From positions 558,001-622,000 of the forward strand of contig NZ_CANLYK010000001.1 of assembly GCF_947495325.1 (NCBI RefSeq): a stretch of DNA of 64,000 bases. The letters are read 5' to 3'. The notes below the pieces were generated by a model. The model saw only the letters and a list, made by a program, of their open reading frames with translations, did not search any database and was not told the origin of the DNA. Made by a program: the position numbers and the translations under genes. Shown here one piece after another: positions 8,277-17,598 of this stretch (within the stretch, counting starts at the first letter, position 1; each line of letters starts with the position of its first letter). This DNA is from an uncultured Allomuricauda sp. (GTDB taxonomy: Bacteria; Bacteroidota; Bacteroidia; Flavobacteriales; Flavobacteriaceae).

Positions 8277-9728
8277 TTAATCCTTGGCTTGTGTAGCATT
8301 ATCCCAATTATCTGTTCTAAATGAAGAGGCGGGTAAAAGATTGACATCAAAGAGGGTCCCTTTTATCCAATTGCGCCATGCATAACGCACAGCAACAGGT
8401 TTTTCTACTTTTTTACTGCGTACAAATACGTCCTGTCGTTTAACAATTTCCGCCTTTGCCGGGTAAAACACTCTATCTTCTCCAGCAATTTCAAACCCTT
8501 CAAGTCCATTATACGAATATAGTCCGGTCTCCGCATTTTTAAATTTTAAGATAGCACCGCCATCCTTTACTTCCAGCGAATCAAAAACAGGAAATGCGCA
8601 ATCAATGGTCGTATATCCATAGGTTTGGTTAAGTGCATTGAACAACAATCTGTCCGCCACTTCTTTTTTTCTGGCTGGATGAATACAGAATTCCTCCCCA
8701 ATATCCATGGTAGTGGCCATTCCAGAATTTGGAATATCTTCTAAAGCCTGAAGTTGGGCCTCTCGTAAAAAGGCTGAGTTTTCCGGCTTTTGAAATGCAT
8801 CTGGATTATTATAGAAATAGGGAGCTATTTGCACATAGTAAAAAGGGAAATCCCCAATTTGCCATTTAGCACGCCAATCTTTTACAAGTGCGGGCATAAA
8901 TTCCCTATATGCGTCCGGTTTACCACGATTTGATTCACCTTGATACCATAGTGTACCTTTAATGGTGTATGGAATCAAAGGGTTAATCATTGCGTTATAC
9001 AATACAGTTGGAACAGATTGTTTTTTTCGGTCATTAAACGTATCCAAATCTATTTTTTTATAGGTACTCATCATGTCCATACTCATCCATGATTCAATAG
9101 GTGTACCTCCCCACGATGTGTGAATCAGTCCTACCGGCACATCCAAGATTTCCTGTAACTGTTGTCCAAAAAAATAGGCTATGGCGCTAAAATCCAGAAC
9201 ATTTTCGGGAGAAGCCATTTGCCAAGGTCTATGTTCCCCAACATTTTTTAGTGGTGTTTTCGAGGTTGCCCTTTCAACAGTAAACAATCGTAGATTTGGG
9301 TTCCTGGATTTGGCAACGGCTAGAGAAGCACCAAAAGTGGGTTGACCTGTATAACCCTTGAACGATTGTGACATATTGGATTGCCCTGAACATAGCCAAA
9401 CCTCACCAAATACAATATTTTCCAATGTTATATCTGAACTATTGCTTTTAATGCTGATGGTTTGAGAAGCTTTTGTGTTGGTGGTTTTTACGTTAATAGC
9501 CCAATTTCCTTCGTTATCAGTAGTCAATTTTAATGGCTCTTGCACCCATGACAGTTTAATGGTTATTTTCTCTCCTTCATCTGCCCATCCCCAAAGTTGT
9601 ACTGTTGTATTGCGTTGCAAAACCATATTGGACGATACAATAGCGGGAAGTTTAACTTCTGCATGTATGGGTTGAATAAATAATAAACCAAAAGCTAGCG
9701 CTGTGCCAATTAAAAGTGTTCTTCTCAT
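8277..9728 (-). CDS. sialate O-acetylesterase-like SGNH esterase
   Basis: 483 aa from ATG 9728, giving a normal signal peptide (MRRTLLIGTALAFGLLFIQPIHA). Earlier in-frame starts add a non-signal extension. The family removes O-acetyl groups from sialic acids or from plant and algal polysaccharides in the periplasm. The nucleophile block is CSGQSNMSQS, and TLWYQGESNRG and the late GEEFCIHPARKKEVADRL block (the likely catalytic His) are typical of the SASA domain. An N-terminal Ig-like beta region (about 25-110) precedes the catalytic domain. One base separates it from the downstream serine hydrolase, so they form an operon, likely for ester trimming of a glycan. Confidence 0.88.
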   Translation of the reverse strand: MRRTLLIGTALAFGLLFIQPIHAEVKLPAIVSSNMVLQRNTTVQLWGWADEGEKITIKLSWVQEPLKLTTDNEGNWAINVKTTNTKASQTISIKSNSSDITLENIVFGEVWLCSGQSNMSQSFKGYTGQPTFGASLAVAKSRNPNLRLFTVERATSKTPLKNVGEHRPWQMASPENVLDFSAIAYFFGQQLQEILDVPVGLIHTSWGGTPIESWMSMDMMSTYKKIDLDTFNDRKKQSVPTVLYNAMINPLIPYTIKGTLWYQGESNRGKPDAYREFMPALVKDWRAKWQIGDFPFYYVQIAPYFYNNPDAFQKPENSAFLREAQLQALEDIPNSGMATTMDIGEEFCIHPARKKEVADRLLFNALNQTYGYTTIDCAFPVFDSLEVKDGGAILKFKNAETGLYSYNGLEGFEIAGEDRVFYPAKAEIVKRQDVFVRSKKVEKPVAVRYAWRNWIKGTLFDVNLLPASSFRTDNWDNATQAKD

Positions 9729-9878
9729 TTTTTGAAATGTTGTTGGTAACTGGTATTTTTTCTCACTATATGTGCCCAACGAAGTTCGATGAATTTCTGT
9801 TGAATTCAAAAAGTATATCATTTGGATGATTATGATAGATAATGAAATTTATTTAACTGGATTGCCCTTTGATGAAAT

Positions 9879-11306
9879 TTAGCTCTTATCATGCTTGCAT
9901 AGTTCTTGTAATAATCCATTAAAAATAAAACCGTGGAATAAATAAACGCCATACCAATACATTCTACCAGCTAAACCCAGGGGTCTAAATGTTGCTGTTT
10001 GGATCAATGTATCCCCCACAATCTTAAATTCCAACCATGCCTCTCCTGGAAGTTTCATTTCCGCAAAAAGCAGTAGTCTTCCTTCATCCTTATTTACGTA
10101 CAAAACACGCCAGAAGTCCAGGGAATCACCCACTGATATTGAAGTTCTATTTGTCCGCCCCCTTCTTAAACCGACCCCGCCAAAAATTTTATCTAAAAAC
10201 CCACGAAATCGCCAAAGCCAATTACCATAATACCATCCCGTTTCACCTCCTATACTCCAAATTTTGGTAATGGTAGTTTCACGGTCGTCAAATTGTTTGC
10301 TTCGCTGATCTTTAAAACAACCAAACTCCGGAACTTGAATAAAATCAGAAACATTAATTTTCATTTCACTACTGGAATACGAATCTTTCCAACTAGAAAC
10401 AATATCATTTGCTTTAACTTTTTCAAAAGCTCTTAATAAAGCTTCTTTGTATGAAATAGGTGTTAGCTTTAAGATTTGGTTTATTTCATTATTTCTACAC
10501 ACTACCTCAACCTTCATGCTGTCTACAAGAGAGCTAGCTAATTTATAAGATGTTGAAGTAACGAAATACAGCCAATAAGATGAAAGTCTTGGACTCATAA
10601 CTGGAACCGTAAATATCGTCCTCCGTAGATTTCGAACCTTCGCAAATTCTAGCAGCATGTCCTTGTAGGTTAGGATGTCATTAGAACCAATATCAAAATT
10701 CCTATTAAATGTTTCCTGATGCAAAATGCTTTTGGTAAGAATTTTAAGAACATCTGATATTGCAATGGGCTGGCATTTGGTAAGTAGCCACTTTGGGGCT
10801 ATCATGATGGGAAGTTTCTCGACCAGATCACGAATAATTTCAAAGGATGCACTTCCAGACCCAACAATTATTCCCGCTCTAAAAGTTGTCAGTTTGTAGG
10901 ATCCCTTACCCAATTCAACTTCCACTGCCTTTCTGGAAAGAAGATGTTTTGACAAATTGGATTCATTGACAATACCGCTTAAATAAATAACCTGTTGAAC
11001 GGATAATTTTGAAAGTGTTTCTTGAAAGTTTTTAGCACACTTTTCTTCTAATAACATATAATCAGCTGATGTGGACATTGAATGAACCAAATAGTAGGCA
11101 ATATCAATATCATCAGGGATTATTGAAAGTGTGGAAATATCAATTAAATCGACTTCAATAATAGAAATACTTGATTTTAGTGATTCAGGAGGGTTAAACC
11201 TAGATTTGTCCCTTACGCAACATACAATATGATGCCCCATATTGACCAATATGGGAAGTATCCGCTTGCCAATGTAACCTGTGGCTCCAGTTAGCAGTAT
11301 TTTCAT
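9879..11306 (-). CDS. NAD(P)-binding SDR/NmrA-like protein with C-terminal DUF2867
   Basis: 475 aa. The N-terminal ~300 residues form an atypical short-chain dehydrogenase/NmrA-like Rossmann domain with GATGYIGKRILP as the dinucleotide loop. The C-terminal ~150 residues (WSIGGETGWYYGNWLWRFRGFLDKIFGG to the end) match the DUF2867 domain usually fused to such proteins, a possible lipid- or hydrophobic-ligand-binding module. No catalytic YxxxK is obvious, so it may sense or bind the nucleotide rather than reduce a substrate. Single gene, transcribed toward the esterase pair with a 150-base gap. Confidence 0.82.
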   Translation of the reverse strand: MKILLTGATGYIGKRILPILVNMGHHIVCCVRDKSRFNPPESLKSSISIIEVDLIDISTLSIIPDDIDIAYYLVHSMSTSADYMLLEEKCAKNFQETLSKLSVQQVIYLSGIVNESNLSKHLLSRKAVEVELGKGSYKLTTFRAGIIVGSGSASFEIIRDLVEKLPIMIAPKWLLTKCQPIAISDVLKILTKSILHQETFNRNFDIGSNDILTYKDMLLEFAKVRNLRRTIFTVPVMSPRLSSYWLYFVTSTSYKLASSLVDSMKVEVVCRNNEINQILKLTPISYKEALLRAFEKVKANDIVSSWKDSYSSSEMKINVSDFIQVPEFGCFKDQRSKQFDDRETTITKIWSIGGETGWYYGNWLWRFRGFLDKIFGGVGLRRGRTNRTSISVGDSLDFWRVLYVNKDEGRLLLFAEMKLPGEAWLEFKIVGDTLIQTATFRPLGLAGRMYWYGVYLFHGFIFNGLLQELCKHDKS

Positions 11307-11456
11307 TTAATACATATCATAATAGTACCAAGATATGCTTTAATTCACTTTGTAATGGTTTTTATTGTTTTTCAACTTCCATAAAAACAGAATCGACGCA
11401 AAAAAGTTAGAGCAGGTAGCTTTGAACGACTAAAAAATAATTCAATTTTAGTAAAT

Positions 11457-11489
11457 GAAAAAGGCATAAACCCAAAGAGCTTATGCCTT
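11457..11489 (-). terminator. Rho-independent terminator after the redoxin gene
   Basis: Minus strand: a 9-bp stem AAGGCATAA/TTATGCCTT (loop of 11) followed by a short T run (11458-11462 as A on the plus strand). It lies 45 bases past the redoxin stop and ends the redoxin-MORN-YHYH group. Confidence 0.7.
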
Positions 11490-11533
11490 CTCATCAAGGA
11501 TTTAACCTAAATTTGATAGGTTTCAATCTTTAG

Positions 11534-12295
11534 TTATGCCCTATTTGGTTTAATGGGACACCCAATTGCCTTTGTTAAATTTGGGTCGGGCTTGCTTCCC
11601 TTTTCCAAAGCTTCAATGGCATTTTCTACATAATGTTCAGTAACATCATCCGCCGATCTAGCATTGTCGTCTATGGCGCCTATGTATTGTACCTTACGTT
11701 CTTTATCCAATAAAAAGACGTGGGGCGTTCGTACAGCTCCATATTGAGGGTATATTTTTTGTCCTTCATCCACTAAATAGGTAAAAGGAAATCCTTTTTC
11801 CTTAGCCCGTTTTTGCATGGCTTCAAAACCTTCTTTTTCATTTTCTGGACTACTGGGATTGATTGCAACCACAGGATACCCCAATGGAGCATATGTGTTG
11901 TGCAGGGCAATTAAACGGTCCTCGTACAGTTTGGCAAATGGACACTCATTGCAGGTAAAAGTTACAATATATCCTTTGGCGTCTTCAATACCCGCTAAGG
12001 AAACCATGGATCCATCTACGTTTTTCAGGTTAAAATCAGTAGCGACCTCGCCAATTTTATATCCTCCAATTTCTTCAAGGGTTCTTGTTTGCTCAGGTCC
12101 GCCTCCAGGTGGTGGTCCTTTTCTATCTCCATGTTTTCTTGGTGGTCCCTTACGTTCTCCGTGAGGAGGTGGTCCTTTTCTTTCCGGGCGTTGGTTTTCT
12201 GATGTTTCTTGAGTTTTATCGGTTTTGTCCTTACATGAGACAAGAATATTTGACGCTAAAAAAATTAAAGCTATGAATACACTAAGTTTTCTCAT
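11534..12295 (-). CDS. redoxin-domain lipoprotein with proline/glycine-rich linker
   Basis: 253 aa. Signal peptide with lipobox (ILVSC), then a basic low-complexity linker (about 37-68) built from repeats of ERKGPP / DRKGPP type ending in PPGGGPE, then an AhpC/TSA-like thioredoxin fold. The active-site region is TFTCNECPFAKLYEDR, with CxxC, and GAVRTPHVFLLD carries the cis-Pro loop. It would act as a thiol reductase or peroxidase-like protein at the cell envelope. Last gene of a same-strand group with the MORN and YHYH lipoproteins; a terminator follows. The linker is repetitive at the DNA level too and may vary in length between strains. Confidence 0.85.
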   Translation of the reverse strand: MRKLSVFIALIFLASNILVSCKDKTDKTQETSENQRPERKGPPPHGERKGPPRKHGDRKGPPPGGGPEQTRTLEEIGGYKIGEVATDFNLKNVDGSMVSLAGIEDAKGYIVTFTCNECPFAKLYEDRLIALHNTYAPLGYPVVAINPSSPENEKEGFEAMQKRAKEKGFPFTYLVDEGQKIYPQYGAVRTPHVFLLDKERKVQYIGAIDDNARSADDVTEHYVENAIEALEKGSKPDPNLTKAIGCPIKPNRA

Positions 12296-12384
12296 TTTTA
12301 TTCTTTTGGATAGGTTATAAATGCGTTATGAATATATGTTCTGGTGTTTTGATTTTAAAAGAGACTCGTAAAAACAGAATGCCA

Positions 12385-13005
12385 TCACTTTTTATATTGA
12401 ACGTTTTCATCCTCTAGGGAATAACAGAGTTTCGCTTTTTTCATCCCAAAAATTCTTCCTTCACGCGCTTCGTAATTAGCAAAAAGAGCCCCATTTTTTC
12501 TAAATGCCTGTTGCAGCCCTTCTTCTTTTCCTCTATTTAAATTCATTTTTTTGAAGAGCTCACCGGTTGTGTACCATTTTGTTTGCTTCCCATGTGGCTT
12601 CCCTGTATGATAATTGTAATGGGCAATTAACACATGTATTGAGTCTGAGGACCATATTTTTTTTTCTCCATGTAATTTCCCTTTATGATAATCTGCAACA
12701 CTTTTAAAATGCCCGTCGGGATACCATCGGATATGCTTGTCTTGCTTTTTTCCATTCAAGATTCCAAACTTTTCCTTCAAGCTATTATCTGGATAATAAC
12801 TTACTGCGAACCCGGAATAGGGTAAACTGTTTAAAGTCCATAACGATATCTTACGATTGTATGTCAAAACTGATTTTTCAACTAATGTATCAGGTATCAT
12901 GAAGACTGAATCAACAGCAGTACTTGGAGTTGGTTTTTCTTTTCGTTCAGAACAACCTATCAGTATAATGCCTAAAGACAAAAGCGACCAAAAAAACAGT
13001 TTCAT
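12385..13005 (-). CDS. MORN-repeat (YwqK-like) lipoprotein
   Basis: 206 aa, signal peptide and lipobox (GIILIGC). At least four repeats of the MORN/YwqK type follow: YYPDNSLKEKFGILNGKKQ, WYPDGHFKSVADYHKGKLHG, then a diverged one with HYNYHTGKPHGKQTKWY, then TTGELFKKMNLNRGKEEG. Databases often label such proteins antitoxins from one Bacillus example; nothing here supports that role. More likely it is a surface binding or scaffold protein. It lies between the redoxin and YHYH genes (gaps of 89 and 99 bases). Confidence 0.8.
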   Translation of the reverse strand: MKLFFWSLLSLGIILIGCSERKEKPTPSTAVDSVFMIPDTLVEKSVLTYNRKISLWTLNSLPYSGFAVSYYPDNSLKEKFGILNGKKQDKHIRWYPDGHFKSVADYHKGKLHGEKKIWSSDSIHVLIAHYNYHTGKPHGKQTKWYTTGELFKKMNLNRGKEEGLQQAFRKNGALFANYEAREGRIFGMKKAKLCYSLEDENVQYKK

Positions 13006-13104
13006 TTTAAAAATTTTAATTTCAGTGATTTAGTGAAAAAAGAAAACACCTTAACCAAAAAAAGGTAGAGTATGGTTTCTTTTTATGCTATAGCCACATA
13101 TTAT

Positions 13105-13908
13105 CTACATAAATATTTCAGGGTTGCCCTGTAAATCACCAGCAAAAAGGGCGATGACACTTCCAAAATAAAACTCATTAACGATGTGATAATGATAAAA
13201 TTCCTCTTCATCACTATGTTGCGACGTGGAAACATGTCCACCAGAAACATCTAGGTCTGTAGGGTGGTCTCCTGTAGAATTACATTTTCTTCCGTAAAGT
13301 AAAAAACCATCTGCCATGATGCCTACCAACTTTTCATCATCAAAGGAAAGTGTGGTGTTTGCCGTGACATCGGAGGATTCTATATGATAGTGGTAGCCAG
13401 AAGGTCCGCTGTGTGCCCCTGCATAATCAAAGGTCTCCGCAATTGTTTCTTCAATAGGTCGATTGCCACCTTCCAAATCATTGAATATAGGTGCTCCGGT
13501 TACAGCAATACCAATGGCACCTAATCCCGTTGCTGTGCTCGTAGTAGCTATTCCTGGTGCGGAGGAAACGGTCAGAGAATAATTACGGGCACGTTCTTCT
13601 ATAAAACCTGGGGTCAAGGCAAGAGCCACCACTCGTTCGATGCGAAGGGGGTTATCCTCTTCCCAGTAAGGTGAGGTATGGTTAGGTATACCATTTGATT
13701 CTATTGTAATTTCATCGCCGTCAAATGAAATAGTAACCCCATCGGTATTAAATTCGTCAAATGCCGATAATGGTGTACTTCCTGTGGCAATGGGATCATC
13801 TACATCATCTGTATCATCTGTGCTATCTGAATCACTGCTACAGGATAAAATAAAAGTAATAGCTCCAAAAAGAAGCAAATGCATGAATTTTAGGGACTTC
13901 ATTTTCAT
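13105..13908 (-). CDS. YHYH-domain lipoprotein
   Basis: 267 aa with signal peptide, lipobox (ILSC) and an acidic Ser/Asp linker (SSDSDSTDDTDDVDD). The YHYH family is defined by the motif seen at GYHYHIE and again as FYHYHIV, probably a metal or ligand site; here the two are about 70 residues apart. MADGFLLYGR is also characteristic. Exported and lipid-anchored; biochemical role unknown. First gene of the YHYH-MORN-redoxin group. ATG 13908 or the second Met at 13902 could be used. Confidence 0.82.
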   Translation of the reverse strand: MKMKSLKFMHLLLFGAITFILSCSSDSDSTDDTDDVDDPIATGSTPLSAFDEFNTDGVTISFDGDEITIESNGIPNHTSPYWEEDNPLRIERVVALALTPGFIEERARNYSLTVSSAPGIATTSTATGLGAIGIAVTGAPIFNDLEGGNRPIEETIAETFDYAGAHSGPSGYHYHIESSDVTANTTLSFDDEKLVGIMADGFLLYGRKCNSTGDHPTDLDVSGGHVSTSQHSDEEEFYHYHIVNEFYFGSVIALFAGDLQGNPEIFM

Positions 13909-14252
13909 ATTTTTTTATTTAAGAGATTCTTATCCATAGTTAGATGCTTTTCTGCTCAACTTCTTGTGGTTGTCTTGGTTTTTTTTATAAAACCCATTTG
14001 ATATTCAAAAGACTAACCTAATTTTTACTATTTTTTGTAAGTGGTCACATGTATTTTTAAACCAACTTTGAATGTAATCCAATTTGTTTGCTCCACATAG
14101 CAATATAAATTCATCACCACTAATTGGAAATCTAATTACCAATAATCATATAATCAAATCATTTGGTTATATTTTGTTCTTGAATTTAGTTTCTAGTTGG
14201 GAAGGGTAAAATGATTCTCCAGTTATAAACTGTCGGTAGTGGAGGGCATATC
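13909..14252. other. intergenic region without recognised features
   Basis: 344 AT-rich bases between the start of the YHYH gene and the end of the XRE gene, both on the minus strand. It must hold the YHYH promoter, but no convincing TTG/TAnnTTTG pair, hairpin with T run or repeat was found by eye. Confidence 0.5.
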
Positions 14253-14837
14253 CTATTTAAAAATTCTGATAGCTGGAACATATTTGGCGTTTCTCTCTTT
14301 TGAAATCCTAATGCTATTGTAAATAATCATAATGACATTAAAAAAGTATAATAGTATAATGGGAATATAAATTTTTAAGACACTGGCAGGTGTTACATAT
14401 TTCATTATTCCACTGATCGCTCCTGACAACAACAAAATCCAATACGAGAATAGGAAAATACACCATGTTATCTCAAAATTTAAAATTGACTTCCCAAGCT
14501 CGTTCACATGTTTTAACTTATCCTTTTTTAGAATCCAAAAAACTAATGGAATAATTATACCTAATATTGGAAAGAATAAAAATCCGAGAGCAGACAAGCT
14601 CATTATGGTCAAATAACCCTTGTCCTCATACATTTGCCAGTCGATTATCTCATCTGGTGTGGTATTCAAAGCTAGTGCCAATCTTTTTAAGGAATCGCCC
14701 CGAGGAGCAGTTTCGTTATTCTCAATACGTTGAATTGTTCTTAAACTCAATCCAGAATTTTCAGCCAATAATTCCTGGCTCATTCCTTTTTGATTCCTTA
14801 TTTTTTTTACCCGTTGTGACAGATTCAAATTTTCCAT
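14253..14837 (-). CDS. membrane-anchored XRE-family regulator
   Basis: 194 aa. Residues 1-65 are a Cro/C1-type helix-turn-helix (RVKKIRNQKGMSQELLAENSGLSLRTIQRIENNETAPRG). The rest holds about four hydrophobic segments in the style of DUF4870 membrane proteins (LTIMSLSALGFLFFPILGII, then WCIFLFSYWILLLSG and IYIPIILLYFFNVIMIIY). The layout predicts a DNA-binding head tethered to the inner membrane, perhaps sensing membrane state. No linked target gene; menB is divergent 318 bases away. Confidence 0.82.
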   Translation of the reverse strand: MENLNLSQRVKKIRNQKGMSQELLAENSGLSLRTIQRIENNETAPRGDSLKRLALALNTTPDEIIDWQMYEDKGYLTIMSLSALGFLFFPILGIIIPLVFWILKKDKLKHVNELGKSILNFEITWCIFLFSYWILLLSGAISGIMKYVTPASVLKIYIPIILLYFFNVIMIIYNSIRISKERNAKYVPAIRIFK

Positions 14838-15155
14838 TTTATTCTAACTTGTTTTAAGCAAAGGTAATTTGGGTTAAGAAGTATCATTGCGTCCTTAATA
14901 TGTCATTTTTACGTCATTTTTGTCAAGGTAAGGTGTACATCGTTAAATTGAACAACCGTTATACTGATGATTCAGCTATTTATAATGAAGTTCATTGAAT
15001 TTTCCTTCAAAGTAAAAATAAGAACCCTGCGGTTTTGTTATATTTTTCAAGAGGCAAAACCTGTCATCCCGAAAATAATTAAATGATTTCCCCAATATCT
15101 ATCTATAATCCCTAAAACTAAATTCCGTTATTTTGTAATTCTATAAAGTAGCAAC
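14838..15155. other. divergent intergenic region, XRE gene / menB
   Basis: 318 bases. TTATTTTG at 15128-15135, 20 bases before the menB ATG, is one mismatch from the -7 consensus, but no TTG lies at the right distance upstream. No repeat or small gene was found. Confidence 0.35.
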
Positions 15156-15998
15156 ATGAAATCACCCAATTGGCAGACCGCAATTGAATTTGAAGATATC
15201 ACCTATAAAAAGTGTGACGGGGTTGCCCGTATCGCCTTTAACCGCCCTAATGTTCGCAACGCATTTCGTCCAAAAACTACCAGCGAACTCTACAAAGCGT
15301 TCTATGATGCACAGGAAGACACCTCGATAGGTGTAGTATTGCTTTCCGCCGAAGGGCCTTCAACCAAGGACGGAGTATATTCCTTTTGCAGTGGTGGTGA
15401 CCAGAAGGCTAGGGGACACCAGGGCTATGTGGGCGAGGATGGGATGCATCGCCTTAATATTTTGGAAGTCCAGCGTTTGATACGATTCATGCCCAAAGTA
15501 GTTATTGCTGTGGTACCGGGTTGGGCCGTTGGAGGAGGGCATAGTCTACATGTGGTCTGCGATATGAGCTTGGCCAGTAAGGAGCATGCCATTTTTAAAC
15601 AAACCGATGCCGATGTTACCAGCTTTGATGGCGGTTATGGCTCTGCTTATTTGGCCAAAATGGTTGGGCAGAAAAAAGCCCGGGAAATTTTCTTTTTAGG
15701 ACGAAATTATTCCGCACAGGAAGCTTATGAAATGGGAATGGTGAACGCGGTAATTCCGCATGATGAGTTGGAAGCTACTGCATACCAATGGGCACAAGAG
15801 GTATTGGAAAAATCACCCACTTCTATTAAAATGCTCAAATTTGCCATGAACCTGACAGATGATGGCATGGTGGGGCAGCAGGTTTTTGCAGGTGAAGCTA
15901 CACGTTTGGCTTATATGACCGATGAGGCCAAAGAAGGACGGAATGCTTTTTTGGAAAAACGAAAGCCCGACTTTGGAAAAAACAAATGGATTCCCTAA
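15156..15998 (+). CDS. menB: 1,4-dihydroxy-2-naphthoyl-CoA synthase MenB
   Basis: 280 aa crotonase-superfamily enzyme that closes the ring of O-succinylbenzoyl-CoA to give 1,4-dihydroxy-2-naphthoyl-CoA in menaquinone synthesis. Diagnostic blocks are present: FNRPNVRNAFRPKT at the N-terminus, YSFCSGGDQKARG (oxyanion/CoA site), PGWAVGGGHSLHVVCD, KQTDADVTSFDGGYGSAYLAKMVGQKKAREIFFLGR, and the C-terminal EGRNAFLEKRKPDF. Length is normal for the family. Cytoplasmic. It stands alone here; the other men genes are not in the window. A terminator follows. Confidence 0.97.
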   Translation: MKSPNWQTAIEFEDITYKKCDGVARIAFNRPNVRNAFRPKTTSELYKAFYDAQEDTSIGVVLLSAEGPSTKDGVYSFCSGGDQKARGHQGYVGEDGMHRLNILEVQRLIRFMPKVVIAVVPGWAVGGGHSLHVVCDMSLASKEHAIFKQTDADVTSFDGGYGSAYLAKMVGQKKAREIFFLGRNYSAQEAYEMGMVNAVIPHDELEATAYQWAQEVLEKSPTSIKMLKFAMNLTDDGMVGQQVFAGEATRLAYMTDEAKEGRNAFLEKRKPDFGKNKWIP

Positions 15999-16035
15999 TT
16001 CAACAGACTGTATTCCAATGACTTGTTTAAACTAA

Positions 16036-16069
16036 AAAGAGCCTTGCCGTTAAGGACAAGACTCTTTTA
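16036..16069 (+). terminator. terminator after menB
   Basis: Stem AAGAGcCTTG / CAAGaCTCTT with one internal mismatch, loop of 10 bases, then TTT. Located 38 bases past the menB stop. Confidence 0.55.
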
Positions 16070-16213
16070 CGAGAACACTATATGAAAATGAAAAAATTTA
16101 CTTTCGTTATTATTACATTGTAAAAGTAGCACCAGTGTTCCCGTAAATGAAATTATTGTTGTGAAGGGGCATTTTATTGTGGTAAGCCCGATATTTTGGC
16201 ATATAATATCGAT

Positions 16214-17548
16214 TTACTGCACCGATTTCACCACTTCTGATAAGAATCCGTTAATATCAAAATCTGGTTCTTTTGCCAATCCTGTGCGTACAACAACCAA
16301 ATCTTTTGAGGGAATTACAAATACATATTGACCCTGATAGCCATTGCATGAAAATAAATCTTTTGGAACATCGGGAAATCTCCCTTGCGCGTTGAGCCAA
16401 AAATGTGCACCGTAAGTGCCATCTGATCCTTGCGTGGGCTTTGTAATGTAATCAATCCAACGTTCATCAAAAAGTTGTTCCCCGTTCCAAGTACCCTTAT
16501 CCAAATGTAACTGTCCAAAGCGTGCCCAATCTCTGGTATTGGCCCATGCATAAGCAGATGCTACGTAATTTCCTTCCATATCTGCTTCCAAAACCATGGA
16601 ATACATTCCTATTTTATCGATTAAAGCCGAATATGGAAAATCCAGATATTCCTGATGTGTTCTAAACTGCTGCCTTAAAATCCCAGAAAGTAAATTAGTA
16701 GTGCCTGAAGAATAATTCCATACCTCCGCAGGTTTTGCAATGGCTTTTTTGTTTTTCTGCGCCAAGGTCATATCGCTATCCAAATACAGCATTTTGGTTG
16801 CATCGGATATTTTGGTATAATCTTCTTCCCATTCCAGACCACTTTGCATACGTAGCAAATGATTTAGGGTGATATCTTTTCGATCATCTCCTTGCCATTC
16901 AGCAATTGGAGCTGGCCAATCCATTCCCAACTTGCCTTGGCCTTCCAAAATACCAAAACAGGTAGCCAATACACTCTTGGTTATGGACCATCCCAAAATA
17001 GGGGTGTCTTTGGTAAACCCATCTATATATTTCTCTACAACCAAATGCCCTTTGTACAGAACCAAAGCAGTACGTGTTTTTTGTACCTCGGGATTAGCAA
17101 AAGCTACTGCTATCGCCTTGTTCAATTGGTCCATATCCAATTCCGGAAAAACGGTGTCTTTGGGTTTGGCTTGACCATAAGGATACGAAATAGTATCCAA
17201 TGGCCGATTCCTATTTGGCTTTAAGGTAAACTTATTGGGGTCATACTCATCATTTATAAGAACTGCCCCTAGTCCTTCTCGATATAGGGCCTCACGTTCC
17301 ATAAAACCGTAAACAGAAGAAGTAGCCAATTTGGTTTCATTGTTGATAGTTGTGTTTGCCAATTTAATCAGCGGAACGTTATTATCATTTTGAGCAATTG
17401 ACTCTACAGACCTATCTGCAACAAAAACACTGGAAGCCATATTTTTGGCAGCATACCCAGCGATTATGTTCAGTTTGGTATAGTTTAGGTAAACAACCAC
17501 ACCAATAATGACAAGCAATAGGGCCAAAGTACGTTTAAGGAGTTTCAT
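16214..17548 (-). CDS. beta-lactamase-like serine hydrolase with N-terminal anchor
   Basis: 444 aa. Residues 1-22 form an uncleaved or slow signal segment (LKRTLALLLVIIGVVVYLNY). A leader of about 140 residues is followed by the beta-lactamase/class C fold. The SxxK nucleophile is SITK in LGWSITKSVLA, the Tyr motif is YSSG in WNYSSGTTN, and NGYQGQYVFV occupies the third-box position. Such enzymes in the Bacteroidota are mostly esterases or peptidases. It is divergent from the pirin gene with only 50 bases between the starts, so the two may share control. Not a close homologue of the serine hydrolase at 7 kb. Confidence 0.83.
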   Translation of the reverse strand: MKLLKRTLALLLVIIGVVVYLNYTKLNIIAGYAAKNMASSVFVADRSVESIAQNDNNVPLIKLANTTINNETKLATSSVYGFMEREALYREGLGAVLINDEYDPNKFTLKPNRNRPLDTISYPYGQAKPKDTVFPELDMDQLNKAIAVAFANPEVQKTRTALVLYKGHLVVEKYIDGFTKDTPILGWSITKSVLATCFGILEGQGKLGMDWPAPIAEWQGDDRKDITLNHLLRMQSGLEWEEDYTKISDATKMLYLDSDMTLAQKNKKAIAKPAEVWNYSSGTTNLLSGILRQQFRTHQEYLDFPYSALIDKIGMYSMVLEADMEGNYVASAYAWANTRDWARFGQLHLDKGTWNGEQLFDERWIDYITKPTQGSDGTYGAHFWLNAQGRFPDVPKDLFSCNGYQGQYVFVIPSKDLVVVRTGLAKEPDFDINGFLSEVVKSVQ

Positions 17549-17598
17549 AGATTAAGATTTGTTGTAACTTTCTAAGACTAAATATAAACATTTACATT

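Noticed and set aside
12385..13005. MORN-repeat protein as a toxin-antitoxin component
   Set aside because: It is an exported lipoprotein with no toxin gene beside it; the antitoxin label derives from sequence repeats alone.
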